From the NCBI GenBank assembly GCA_023374045.1, contig CM041776.1, positions 47,498,171 to 47,562,170 of the forward strand: a DNA stretch of 64,000 nt, in the 5' to 3' direction. The position numbers were made by a program, and so were the translations under genes. The notes below the pieces were generated by a model. That model made no database searches and was not told where the DNA came from. It saw only the letters and a list, made by a program, of their open reading frames with translations. Positions 1 to 12,400 of this stretch are shown piece by piece (position 1 is the stretch's first letter; each line of letters begins with the position of its first letter). The stretch comes from Limonium bicolor. Its lineage: Eukaryota; Streptophyta; Magnoliopsida; Caryophyllales; Plumbaginaceae.

Positions 1-3000
1 GTCTCATGATAAGCTCATTACATAACTCGTTACCGTCTCGTTAAATGAACGGTTAACTTAACACAGGTGCCCCGGATATAGTGATCCAAGCACACCGTAA
101 CAAACATAACAATAGTATGCCCCTGTGGCCCGACGTGAGTCAGTAATAGCCTTGGTTAAGCTAAAGGGTAGGTTGGGAACCAAATTGGAAAACAACCAAT
201 ACATACAGAGAGGATCGAACCTGCTATGACAACGACCCCCATACTCACACGCGTGGCCGGAACAGACCGGACTCCTCACTCCCCCCGTTAGCACTTATTA
301 GAAGTTCAACTTTGAACTTTATCAAACAATCACAACATTGAGTTAAGTCTTTCAGACATACACAAGGGAAGAGAGAGTCATACATTCACATACAAAATCA
401 CACACAAACATCACATAACCAACTCACGCATAGCCGTGGTTAGAACGTTCCTTAAGTCGGAAACGTTATTACCGGATACCGTTCTCTTACGTTTACCTAA
501 TAGTGGTTAACTAGCCCTTCAAGCGCATTAGAGGTTACCGGTATCGGCACGTAAACATACAATAACAATAATGACTGTAAACTCGTTTCATGATTTATAT
601 CATAACGTGGCAAACATACAGAAAAAACACATTGGCATACAAGCCGGTGTAATCCGGTAGGACACAGGTTGCAAGAAAACCATACCTGTCACCGGAGTCC
701 ACTTATCCTGTCCATTTATGTACCTCGAGCAATTCTCGAACAACTGTTGACATCACACGTGTTTTCATTAACATCGGGGTTTGCTTGATCATTTAATGTC
801 AATGCTTAATTTTTCCCCGTTAACTTAGTTACATAACTTAACATTTTTAACTTGTTTTACTCTCACATTTTAATACAACTTTTAACCCACTTAGGTGTCA
901 TTAAAACTCCCCTAACATGTCCTTAACATCCTTATAACATCATTACCTACCAATCCCCATCATCACATATCATTTCATAACCTTAAACCTTGTTTTTTGG
1001 TCCGACCGACCCACCGACCGACCCACAACTGGGTCGGTCCATTACAGAACCCTTTTACTTCCTTATAATCATGCCCGTCCGACCCACGTCCGACCCACCA
1101 TTCTGGGTCGGTCCATGTGCGAACATTTTCCTTCCTTTGAAACTTGACCGACCGACCCATGTCCGACCCACCCTTTTGGGTCGGACCATTACCGAACACA
1201 TTCCTAACATTTACAGAGGCTCGACCGACCCAAAACTGGGTCGGCCCCTGGGTCGGTCGCCTTCTAAACTTACCAAAACTTTGCCAAATCTTCACCAAAC
1301 TTCTCCTAAGGCCTCTTAATGTGTTCTAACATCATTTGGCACTTCAAACACACCCTTAAGATATTCTTAAACACTCACAAAACTATTTTTCCTAATTCCT
1401 TAAACCTTTACTTATATCTCCACAAATTCCTAACACTTACAATGTTTTCTCCTATGATTACTAGGTGGCATTTCACCTATAATGACCACAATACCAAGGT
1501 GTTTCCTCTACACCTTATCATCATCTCTCAACTTCTTTTCTTACTAACTAAATCTCCTTTTTACATCATATCTAAACATCACTTATTCCTTGACACCAAC
1601 TTACCTAAACCTTAAACAACTTCTCCAAGACTTTAATACATTCACAAAACACCCATTGAATTCCTAGAACTTCCAAGACAACACCTAAACCCTTGCATCA
1701 CTCTAAATCACCTTAACACATGTTTTCTTCTCAAGTAATCATTCATTCACCTTTGCCCCTCCCTAGTTCACCGAAACTCACTTTAAACACTTAGAACTTC
1801 TTACACATTTTCCCAAATTTGGCCATAGCTTCTCTTGTATTTACCCACATCCAACACTTAGGTTTTTACCTTATTCCACTCAAAACACCTAAAATCCATC
1901 AAACACATTTTTATACACAAACTTCACACATTAAGCACTACATCACAATATAGTGCATAACTTAAATTGCTTGGCACTTAGGCCCTTAAATAACATGGCT
2001 CTTAGGCCCTTAAATTGCATAACCTTAAACACTGAATTTCCCACATAAATAATGCCTTTGACCTGCGAATACATACACCAAAACATATGTTCTTTTACTA
2101 GTCTCCTTGAGAACACTTTACTAGGTCATTTGCCATTGGCTCCTTAGGTATTTTATTAAGCAAATCAAGCTCATTTTCCTAAGGCATTTAAACTACATCG
2201 AGATAGTTTGTTTACCTCTTTTCCTCACAAATTTCTTTCTTGATTCCTTGTAAAACCGGTGGGGTATTTGGTCCCTTTTCAACTATTAAACATTATACAA
2301 ACAATAGAATGAGTATTCAAGCATTGTGCTTCACCTCATTGTAAACCCTAGTTACACATATTTTTTTAACACATTAAGGTAATTGTTTTACCTTGGAATT
2401 GGAAGAGAACTTGAACAAGTATCAAGAGAGGACTCCTCCTAGCCCTTGGAAGGTTCAAATGAAGCTAAAACAAGCAAGATAAATACACCATTGTGAGGTG
2501 AATTTTCGGACAACATGAAAACATGGAGGAACATGGATTTTCTTTGAGTTTCCTTACCTTGAAGCAAAGGAGAACAAGAATATGTGAAAAGATGGGCTCA
2601 AGCTCCTTCAATGGTGATTCTCCATGGCACCAAAATTGAGCTCTTGAAGATTTGAAAAGATAGAAGTGTAGAGCTTGGTCTAACTAAGACAAATATAGTC
2701 TTAGAATTTGATTTGGCCAAGGGAGCTAGAAGATACAAGTGAAAGAAGATGGAGAATGGCATGGTTTGCTGTAGCAAAACCGATGGAGCTTGGGAGAAGA
2801 TGAAGAAGGCTACGGTGGGTGTGAGTGGGAAAGAAAGAATGAAGATTGGAATTGCTTTTGAAAGATATTTACATGTTATAAAGGTAACTTCTACTTTTTA
2901 CTTACTTTTCCTTCTTTCTTTAATTTTTTACTAGCTCATGGTGGTGAGTCACCACATGATAAACCGGCCCCCATATAGTTAGAAGGGTGTTTTGGTCTTT

Positions 3001-3668
3001 GTTTGTCAATTTAATTACTTAACATAACATATGTTATATACTAGCTTGTAAAAATTACTATTCACAAATACAAGGCACATAGAAGTGAAATTTTTGATTT
3101 CCCACTAATATGGCCACCCAAATGTGATACTATATAGTACACATGTTAATTAAAGAGTAATGATGGACATTTAGCCATTCAAAACTCATTTACAAGACAA
3201 TTTTTCAAAAACGTGCTTTAAGACTCCTTAAAGCACATTTTGTGTTTTAACTTGTTTTCAAGCTTGGTTTTCTTTAGTAATGGATTTAATATGTTCATTA
3301 ACATATAAATAAGGTATAGGTATGACCATTAGGTCTTATACACATTTATCCCAAGCTTAGAGCACATTTTTGCTCATATTGTCTTTAAGGTATTATTCTT
3401 ATGTTTTATTTGGTTTTAACTGTCCACCAAAGTTTCTTAAGACTTATTTAGCCTTATTAAATCATAATTAATTACTGTTATCAAGTCTTGGTAGGCTCTT
3501 TGGGTCCTAACCACTTCACTCATAGCTTAGAGCATGTTTTTGCTCAAACTGTGTCTTAATGCTTTATTGCTTTAGATGGTTTAAATCGTTCACTGATGTA
3601 CTAAGGCACTTTTTAGCCTTTTTACTACCATAATTTAATATTAAACCACAACCAAGTTTGGTATTTCA
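1..3668 (-). repeat. E0: family A LTR, minus strand, truncated by the window start
   Basis: This is the right-hand part of a minus-strand LTR. It is collinear with the E1 LTR at 22422-26963, beginning about 950 bp into it. Shared landmarks are the GACCGACCC hairpin cluster (999-1259), the 'ggcccttaaat' repeat (about 1969-2022) and the CAAG|GTAAGG motif, reverse complemented near 2557. It ends in 'tttggtatttca' at 3668, a slightly decayed form of the family end 'tttggggtatttca'. No polypurine tract follows; the next bases are family C-like LTR, so this is the outer end of an inserted element or a solo LTR. The expected target duplication would be CGTAT (3669-3673), whose partner is outside the window. 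No coding frame of note is present. Confidence 0.85.
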
Positions 3669-4847
3669 CGTATATATGGAACTAGCGGCTATGGTGCTAT
3701 CTTATATATAAATATAAGGATCGTAAAAAAAAAACGTTGTAGCACTAGGATAATAAGATATACATATTATCCGAGACTTTTATACGGAGCATTTGGCCTT
3801 TCTAAACGCCGCTCTCGTATCTAACACTGGATCCCGAGTTTACAAACTCCGGATTGGACTAATGACCTTAGTCTGCGGTGTTAGAAAATTTGGTATGCGA
3901 TGCGATGGTATAATTCATTAATGAAAGATAATAAAGCCAAGAGGGATGTGGCTCTTGGTGCGCGCTGTGATCACAAAAACGATACCAGGATGTCCGCGTA
4001 CGGGTCCGTAAGTATCAAGAAATTTCCCGTGAGCTAGAATGGCTCGTTGGTCGGAGACTCTACCGCTGGAGTGGCTACTGCCTTGGGTGACCCGCCATAA
4101 TATATGGGTAATTTAGAGACACGTCGTTTTAACGAGACATTGTCACTAGGTATAACTGAACAATTAATACAGTTGAGACTTGTACAGTGGCGAACGATAT
4201 TGGTTTCTATACCATGGACGAGAATTAATACTTGTTATTATTCTCGTTGTTTCGGCTTGTTGTTCATTGGTTTACTTGTGGTATATTATGTGTGTTGATG
4301 GTTGTGTTATTGTATGGATATTACTGTTAATTGTTTACAGTTTAAATATTAAAACGGTATTGCATGTAACGAATCTCATGCTCTCGACCAATTAATTGGG
4401 GTTTGAGGAGGCATGACGGGGCATGTGATAACATACTCAGCAGGGGCTGATTCCATACCACAAACCATTTTATTCAAGACTAGCTGGTGGGTCGACACGA
4501 GGCACGACTATTGTGTGTACTGTTGGTTAGACTTGGTACGGTGTGATACTCAGGTTGTTTTGGACTCGGGGGTTTAACCGAGGTGTATTTTGATTAGATG
4601 CCTCACAGTCTGTAATAATCGGTTGTTGTGGATTTGTTTTAAATTGTTTAAGTAATACTACCTATCTCTTGTGGTCACTGGGGAATACGTTTCGCAAGTT
4701 GATTATCAGGTAATTGGTTATCACACCGTATGGGCGAGTGATAACAGTGACACCATTAGGGCGACAGTCTGTTATTTACCGCTGCGAGTTATTTATTATG
4801 TGCGACATTTATAGGATTATTAGGAGCCAAATTAGTAGGGTGTTACA
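3669..4847 (+). repeat. E7: 3' part of a family C-like LTR, interrupted by E0
   Basis: This segment matches the reverse complement of the E3 LTR near 38827-40260. Shared stretches include 'ctagcggc', the 'cgccgctctcgtatctaacactgg' region (3808-3831), the 'cactactg' and 'cccgccat' blocks, and the 'cagcaggggctga' motif near 4440. It ends with 'agtagggtgttaca' at 4847, the family terminal motif in plus orientation. No primer binding site follows, so this is the outer right end of an element or a solo LTR. What follows (4848 onward) is internal sequence of E3, so E7 was itself inserted into E3. Its 5' part lies left of the window beyond the E0 insertion. It is clearly diverged from E3, so it is a relative rather than a partner LTR. 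Confidence 0.75.
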
Positions 4848-4882
4848 TCCTGGGTCCTTACACTACTCGTTTACATACATGG
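4848..4882 (-). mobile_element. E3 internal fragment between E7 and E2
   Basis: These 35 bp resemble the sequence just left of 'catggggta' in E1 (about 21025-21065) and, reverse complemented, in E2 and E5; the shared words are 'cttac.ctactcgt' and 'tacatacatgg'. They are therefore the continuation of the E3 internal domain whose other side resumes at 36301. The last five bases, CATGG (4878-4882), are repeated at 36296-36300 and are the target duplication of E2. Confidence 0.7.
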
Positions 4883-7800
4883 TGAAATACCCCGAAGATT
4901 TAATTCCTTAATTAAAAGGATTAAATTAAATCATGAACAATAATTACTATAAATAATATGGTATAAATATATAGTCCAAAATGGACATTGGATTATACAT
5001 GAAATCTCTAATCAAAGAGAAAATATTATTAAGAACATCACATGTAACATATTAGTACATGTGCTAAATCCACTAATATTACTCTATAAATCATACAATA
5101 CATTATATAGTTTAGACAATCATAAATACAATATAAACTCATGGATATGCACCTCAAGACCAAAAAAATAATAATAATAAAAACTATAAGTAAAAGATAA
5201 CACATAACTATAGTATTATTTGTACAAATTTGTGACACATATTAACTAATGAAAAGTATTTTGAATTCCCTTCAAAATATCAACCGGTTACCTGCACAAA
5301 TAAAAAAAAACAAGACAATTAGACCATAAATAATTAGAAAAAAATAATAATAACAAAGTACAAGTCACCTTTCCATATTAGCGTCAGTACACCCCATCCT
5401 CTTTCACCTCCAAAGCGACAGCCTTACTTCTTTCCCTTCTGGTTAAATCAAGACAGCAGCAGTACATTTCCAGCCTGCTTTTCCTTTCTTTTCTTCTTCT
5501 TACGCCTGCAGTTTCCTTTTTCCTTCCTTCCCTGCTCCATTCTCGAACAACAGCGAGGAAAACAGCAACATAAAACTGCCCATTTTCCCCTCACGAGACA
5601 GTAAAATCTCCAGCTAACTCCCTCCTTCCCTACTTCATCTTCAGTACATCAGCCCCCCTAGTTCTTTTCATTCTCGATCTGCAACAGCAATAGAATAGAA
5701 GAGAAAGAAAGAAAGAAAGCAACTGCAGCAGCCTCTCCTTTCTTCTTCCTTCACGTCATCCTTCAGTTGCTACTGACCGAGACTTCTTCCCCACCTTCCA
5801 TCCTTAGTAACAACAATACACACAAAAAAAACACCATTAACCACTCTCGGTGTAGCACAACAGAGAGCAGTGGGTAGCAGTAACAAAGAAGCTCTGTTCC
5901 CTCTCTTTACAGTAGTACCATGTGCCTAGAGCACACCCTTCCTCCTCGGTAAAACAGAAACAAAAGAAAACTGCACCAGACCAAGGTAATCAACCAGCTT
6001 CTTCATTTTTTTTCTTTTCTTTTCTTGTACTCACGCTTTTGTATTGGGCATGGGAACAGCCCCTTCCCTCATCAGTTCCCACATGTTTTGCCAAGGTTTA
6101 AAGACCCTCTTGAGGTCCCAAAATCCAGCAGGAAGTTACACCAACTGAAGGAGTATCTTCTTGTTCTTCAATGGTGAGAAAAAAAAACTTATTAGAAAAC
6201 TACGTTCTTCTTCCCTGTTTTGGTGTCCGAAAATACTACTACTTTTGACATTTCCTTCCTGCTCTTATGCTCAAGCATGAAGGCTCCACTTCTACTTCCT
6301 TGTTGAGCCAAAGACCCGCACCAGAAAACATCAAGAAGGGTGTATAAGTGAGGTAAAAATCTGGGAAAACTAGGCTGTTCAAGTTCTGCTCCCCCCCTTG
6401 TTTTGCTCAAGAAACTGAGCTTGCTCCCTTTTGTTAGCTGCCGAGACTTGCCACGGAAAGCTTTCAAAACCAAGTTGACCGAGAGCCCCTAGATCTCTAC
6501 AAAAATAGCAAGGTAATTACCCTTCCTTTTATGTGCAAAACCATGATTAAAGTCCCTTAACTAGCTAGCTTATATGGGTGCTAAGTAGCTCTCCTTGCTG
6601 CTGATAAAACCACAGAAAAAATGGGTTTACCTGCTCATAAGTTGCCGACAATCTGAGAGTTATCCCAATGAGGAATAACACATCTTAAAGGAGGTAAAAA
6701 TCTACTAAACCTTAGATATTATGTACAAGGATGAGTGAGTTATGTACAGAAATTTTTGTAACCATGGCGTTTGTGGATACATGCTTAGGCCGAGGAAATT
6801 GGGAGGATAAAACTGGTGGTGGAGCTGGTGAAAATCTCTCTGGTGATTAAGACAAGGTAACTATATTAATACCTATTTTTAATGCCTTAAGAAATTACTA
6901 GTTTGAATATTGTGGTGGAACAGAAAATAATGGTATACACATGTGTGTGATTGGGTTGTTGGTGCGTAACAAACCATGGGTATATACATGCGTATTGAGG
7001 TTATAAATGTGTACTAAGTTAGATATATGAGTTAGGGAAAAAAATTTAGATGTGTGTGATTTATTAAAGTCAATTATGTGAAGATGGGAGGCCGAGAATA
7101 CATAGGTGAAGAGCGAGTGGAGGAAATAAAGGATTTTGGCATTTGATAACTAAGACTAATCACTAACAGTTAATTGCATCTATATATTAAGTTATTAGTG
7201 GAAGAAAAATGGTTTAGAAAATTAAGTATCGTTTTGTACAAATCGAGAGAGTAAGTGAGTATATGTGCTATTTCGATCCTAAAAGGTGTAGGAAAATAAA
7301 TAGATAAATAATTAATTAGGGAGGCTAAGTGTTAATGGATTATTTAAGGTTATTTTATTAGTCAATAAATTCAAGTACTAAGGACTTGTTAAAGTCAAAT
7401 TATCCAACAATGAGAGGAAATAATTAATGACGTTAGATAATGAATCCGCAAGAAACCAAGAATATATGTGAGTTTGGGAGATGCTAAATCCTAAAATGTG
7501 GGAGAAGGTTAAGGGATGAAAATCTGATTTGTAAAACTAAGTAGTAATGGCTTATTAAAATCTATTTCATATGTAAATAATGAAGGAAAATAATTGAATA
7601 GGTTAGATGTAAAAACTGCTGCAAGGCGTAACTATAATATAATTTTGGGGCATTTTAACGACATTTAGAAATTATTATGGTTCTATTTTTAAGGCCATAT
7701 ATTAGGCCAAGTTATGATGTGTTTTTGGAGCCTTAATGGTTATTATTAAATTTATAAATTGATTTAGAAGGGTGTATAATTTTCTGGTGCAAAGATTATG

Positions 7801-10734
7801 ACCCTAGCAAATATAACTACTTAGAAATATATTAGAAGGGTATTGGTATATTTAAAAACTTTTAACATGGCTAAATGAACTTTAAAACCTTATAAATGTC
7901 TAAGCTGATAAATAATTATATATGAGGTCAAAACATAATTAAAAAGAAATATAGAACGTTAAATATAGATAGAAACCGAGGGAGATGGTCTTAGGAAGTT
8001 TATGAATATAGTATATAAATTTTATGAGATTAGGGGTTAAATAAAAATAGAGTTTTGATTGGGATATTTTAGTAAATAAAAACAAGTCTGGTCAAGAGGA
8101 TAATAAGTGGTCAACCTTGACCACAAGTGAGGTTTGGCCAAATTAAATGACAAGAATAATTTTTTGGGCATTTAAAGAAATATTAAGTCAAAAATGACAA
8201 TTATAAAAAGATATGGGGTAGTTTTGTAAATAAACAAGACTTGTGGGAATGGCATAAGGATTTGCCGAGAATGTTTTTGTTCGAAATTTAAGTACATGAT
8301 ATAAGTATGCGATAATGGTTGGAAACTTTAGATTATAAGTTAATAAGACTAGAAATGTAGTAGTTTTATATATGGGTTGGTTTTATAAACAATCAAAGTA
8401 TATGAGGAAGAAATTAGAGTTACCGAAAATACAAGGGCTGTTAAGAATTTCCAAAATATGGACAGCACATTTATTAAATTTTGGTGATATGATGTGACGT
8501 TATACTAAAGAATGAAAGGATTACTACTAAGGAGTTATTAAAGAGCAACTATGCATTATATACATTTACGTTAAATGACGGGGTAGTTGGCGAATTTTAG
8601 AAGTATAAGATATGGTTGGAATTTTATTATAAGGAGAACCCTATAATTTATATCAGGGGAATTTATAAGGTGACATGAGGAAATAATATGAGCAACGAGT
8701 TACATACGAGGTTATATGATTACATGTAAAAACACGAATGTAACGACAATAACGTTCCACGTACATACGAGTGTACAACATTTTACGTGTGTGTACAAGG
8801 GTGCGTAAACAACAACGCATAACTACAACTATAAACATGCCTACTTGTGGTGTGTATATATATATAAATGTCTGTGTATGCTTGTAAACAAACTACGTAA
8901 ACTATTTCGAATAACAAAATGTTTAGACTTCATACGTGCGCGCACGTAACATTATCCTTGCGTGCATGTAGCCTGACAATAAGTAAACAAAAGTATAAAC
9001 GTAACTTCCATGTAATAAATGTTAACCTCATAGCGAAAAGAATATATATATACTCGTAAAATATAACGAGTAATGGAAATGTAAATTCCTAAGGTTAACA
9101 AACATCAAGTTGAACAAGAAAACAACCAAGGGTTAGCTACGGGATGGAAGTACGGGTTCAATATAGATGATTAAGTAGGTTCGAGTTATATGAGTAAATG
9201 CTGATATTAGAACTACGTGTATACCAGAGGTGCGAGTGGGTAGACACGAGCATAGCGGGCTAAAGGTTTCGCGGGGATTTTTTACGCGAGCGTTCATCGG
9301 TGTAAGGTATGTTCATTGTGTGGTCCGAACCTCTGAGGGAAGCCTCGGTTCGGGTATTGATTGACTATGTGACAAGAGCGATATGTTTGCTATGCATGAT
9401 TGTGTGGATTATTTATAAGGTTGGCAAACGATTATTATTGTGCGCGACGTCTTCGGACAATATTATTATGATTGTTTATGCGGTTGGAATACTAATATTC
9501 GGGAACTTTATCCCTAGCTAACCTAAGTAAACACTTAGGAACGAGACTCGGGATCCCCAGTCTCTAGAGCTTGACACTCGAACATGACTATAACCTAGAC
9601 TAATTCTAGGGAAGTACATGAGACTTCAGAAATAATAAATGGTAAAGATTCTCCTAGACCTAAGAATTTACTTAGGGTAGTTGATTAAGGATTAATCACA
9701 TACTGGAGAGTGTTGGTTATGGTACATGGTATAGGAATCCAATTAGTCTCGACTAGTTGGTTGCGCATTGGTGATCACCGGAGTATAACGTCCGTATCGG
9801 ACCGACTCCCTCTATATTCCGACGGGCCTAGATAGACTGTTGGACCAGGGTGCCGACTTTGGCACACGGCTTCGGCCATTCATGGATGCCTTTATTAGGC
9901 AAGTGGAAGTCCGGGATTGAATGATCCTTGGCAATGAGCACTTCGTGTGTACGGGAGGACTACTGTCCAGTGAGGTTATTTACGGGTTGTCCCAACACGA
10001 CACCCATGGATATTGAGAGCAAGACTTAATGGTGGCTAACATAATTTAAAGAAAAACTACTAACATCTCGATGGAAGTATCTACGTGTTGTATTAATGTT
10101 TACAATACATTGTATGACTGTTATAGCACATGGTGTTTGGTATGTCGTGGATTGGATGTAATGTATGGATTGTCACTTTGATGGATTATTGTATGCTTAA
10201 GCACGTTAGTTACTGCTGTTATATAAACTGTAAAATGAACCAGCATGTAATCAACTCATGTTCAGACGGCTAATTGACCTAAGTGACCTAAAGGGTCTAG
10301 GATTACACTTTAGCTTACCAACATATAGTTTGCTGAGCCCCTTTTGGGGCCAACACATTTCAGGTTGTGGATCGGGACGTGAAGCCGGAGTGCGGGAATA
10401 TGGGTAGACGACCTCGACTTTTATTTATCGCATGTTTAAAATTTAAATCGTTTAGCACGTTGAAATTCTGGGAACTCTTTTAATGCTCACTTGTCATAGG
10501 TATTGGTTTGTATATAGGATAATGTAATAAATATCTCGTTCATCACTGCGGTTAGTTGTTGTTGTTAATTGTTGGATTACGGTATGCTTCTTTACTCGCA
10601 TGGGCGAGTAATGGCATGTGACACCCAAGTGAGGATTAATGTAGATTAACTTCCGCTGTGAGACGTCTCTAATTATGCTACGTGAGTGATTATACGAGAG
10701 TGATTATTACGATATTTGCGAGTGGGGTGTTACA
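4883..10734 (+). repeat. E2 5' LTR (family B, 5.85 kb)
   Basis: It begins TGAAATACCCCG and ends GGGGTGTTACA. In order it holds an AT-rich start with 'tataaata' near 4962; a pyrimidine-rich tract from about 5390 to 6000 with a GAAA run near 5705; three 'CAAG|GTAA' donor-like sites (GT at about 5986, 6513 and 6857); a long AT-rich degenerate stretch (about 6900-8650); an ACGT-rich stretch (about 8690-8950) with a 14-bp palindrome; a (TA)n TATA-like run near 9042; the GCCCC/GGGGC hairpin near 10331; and the pre-terminal hairpin 10592-10611. The 70-codon frame at 9309-9521 also appears in the 3' LTR but ends differently there, and resembles no protein I know. Confidence 0.9.
8934..8947. promoter_or_regulatory. 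ACGTGCGCGCACGT palindrome in the E2 5' LTR
   Basis: A 14-bp perfect palindrome with two ACGTG cores, within a 250-bp stretch dense in ACGT, about 100 bp before a TATATATATA run (near 9042). It is identical in the 3' LTR (34493-34506). ACGT cores are typical plant bZIP sites, so this could be an enhancer of an LTR promoter; that is inference. Confidence 0.45.
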
Positions 10735-10738
10735 AAAG

Positions 10739-10750
10739 TGGTATCAGAGC
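10739..10750 (+). promoter_or_regulatory. E2 primer binding site, initiator-Met tRNA type
   Basis: TGGTATCAGAGC starts 4 nt after the 5' LTR end. It complements the 3' end of plant initiator-Met tRNA, the usual primer of many plant gypsy and copia elements. Its last six bases form the 5' arm of a hairpin (10745-10764): CAGAGCGG, loop AGTA, CCGCTCTG. Confidence 0.92.
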
Positions 10751-12105
10751 GGAGTACCGCTCTGATGATGAGATATTAGGATTTAGACAGTGAGCATAGG
10801 ACTTGGGAAATACGGGAAACGTTTGTGAGGTACGAGCCGCTTGGTCTTAAACGAACCAGTGTCTTAGCAACGCTAAATGCGTAACAAAATTAGCCTTAAT
10901 GACATATCTGTGTTATTGATTTCTACACGGTAAACTATCGAGTAATAATACGACATAGCACATTGCGGGTGTCGAGAAGAGGCATGCCGGGGGTGACGGA
11001 GGTCCTGCAACCCCAAATAGCGTGAGATGGTAGACACCACACTAGCTTGATGGAAGAACAACCCGGGAAATAGCAGTAGTACCCCACCCGCCGCTGCCCA
11101 CATCTCGAGTATCACCCAATGAGACAAAAGAATCCATCCTATTTGGAAGATCGATGTGGTTGCTATTGTCACTGTGACATCAAGAGAATAGGAGAACTTG
11201 TGATACGAGGAGTCATTAAGGACTGGGGGCCCCGATAGCTACATACTGTCTAGAAGCGTACATATACACAACAAAGAATATACCTTAAACCTTACCTCGA
11301 AGAGGGATAGGAAACCCATAGGACAATCGGGTCAGCCTAATTAGACGCCAAAACCCTGTCAAGTTAACCTGAGGAAAAGCACGCATGGGTGCACCTGAAG
11401 ATCGAGAGATAGAAGAACGAGTTTTAGACGACTATCAAAATGCATAACATGCGGGACCAAGAACTGCATAGAAGTCTCTCCCAGAATGGGAATAGCTTCA
11501 ACCGAATAAAAACCTAGAAGGCTCAGAAAAACCTAACCTACAATCATGATAACCATACGAGCTTACAAGCTAAACTCCTAAATTACTATAACACAATGCT
11601 CAAGGAGAGAAATGTCGTACCAAGGATGACTAGAGTGCTCCATCTGCTGGACCCGTAGCACCACAAGGTAGCCACGTGGAGCAGACCCCAGCCGATATGA
11701 GCTACTAGAAGGGGAAATGAGTCATAAAGGGCAAAATACCCGAATTTTGTGGGAACCTTAGGCGCTGGTACTAGTACGCAGCGCGATCTAAGTAACCGAG
11801 TATCCTTAACTTAATGAATGGATTGCGTGAACATGCGTCGGAACCTCCTCCTACCAGGAGGGAGTTTCCAACAAAACTCATAAAGAGCCTAACTCAGAGA
11901 ACCAGAAATGGAATTACCTTAGAAAACTTACCATACCCTAACGAATGAAACAACCCCAATACTACCCCTTTAAGGCTAATCACCTAAACCGTACTCAAAG
12001 GACCGAAGTGTCAGTGAAACAAGCAGCAATGATTCAACCTACATGGTGCGCTTCCTACAGTAAGCGCTATAGCCAATACTATACTCACAATTCCGTCTAC
12101 CTCAC

Positions 12106-12125
12106 GCACTTGCTACAGCAAGTGC
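12106..12125 (+). other. GCACTTGC hairpin, E2 copy
   Basis: Perfect 8-bp arms GCACTTGC and GCAAGTGC around the loop TACA, about 1.36 kb downstream of the primer binding site. The same hairpin occurs in E1 (21607-21626), E3 (two copies) and E5 (53569-53588). Confidence 0.75.
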
Positions 12126-12126
12126 T

Positions 12127-12400
12127 ACAATGATGGCTATAATTATGGCTATAATTATACTACAATCACAACTATAACTTTAACGACAAATACAACTGAG
12201 TTTTCCTGACTGTGAAGCCACAGGTGCAGCCATGTCCACCGGTAATCACCAAACATTCATACAACTTCAGTATAAATCTCATAACTGCAACCACTGCTAC
12301 AACTACGACTGCAATTATAACTATAATTGCAACAATGATTACAACTGTAACCACAAGAATAACAGCAGTTAGGATTATATCCTACAAGACCATGTGATTC
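12127..12400. repeat. Degenerate ACT/ATA low-complexity tract in E2
   Basis: Irregular short units such as 'ggctataatta', 'acaactataac', 'aactgcaacc' and 'acaactgtaacc' repeat along about 270 bp. The two overlapping open frames here, on opposite strands, are products of this low complexity (one reads as an I/V/A-rich peptide) and are not genes. Confidence 0.6.

Noticed and set aside
975..1329. Overlapping frames on both strands rich in GPTQ, WVGR and RPT
   Set aside because: They are translations of the GACCGACCC/GGGTCGGTC hairpin cluster; the same artefact recurs near 50511-50771 and 59986-60343.
9309..9521. Frame of 70 codons, repeated at 34868-35077
   Set aside because: It is the two LTR copies of E2; the C-terminal ends differ by frameshift and E6 does not preserve the frame.
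10739..10764. Possible tRNA gene suggested by tRNA-like sequence
   Set aside because: Only the 3' end complement of initiator-Met tRNA is present. No cloverleaf or A and B boxes surround it; it is a primer binding site.
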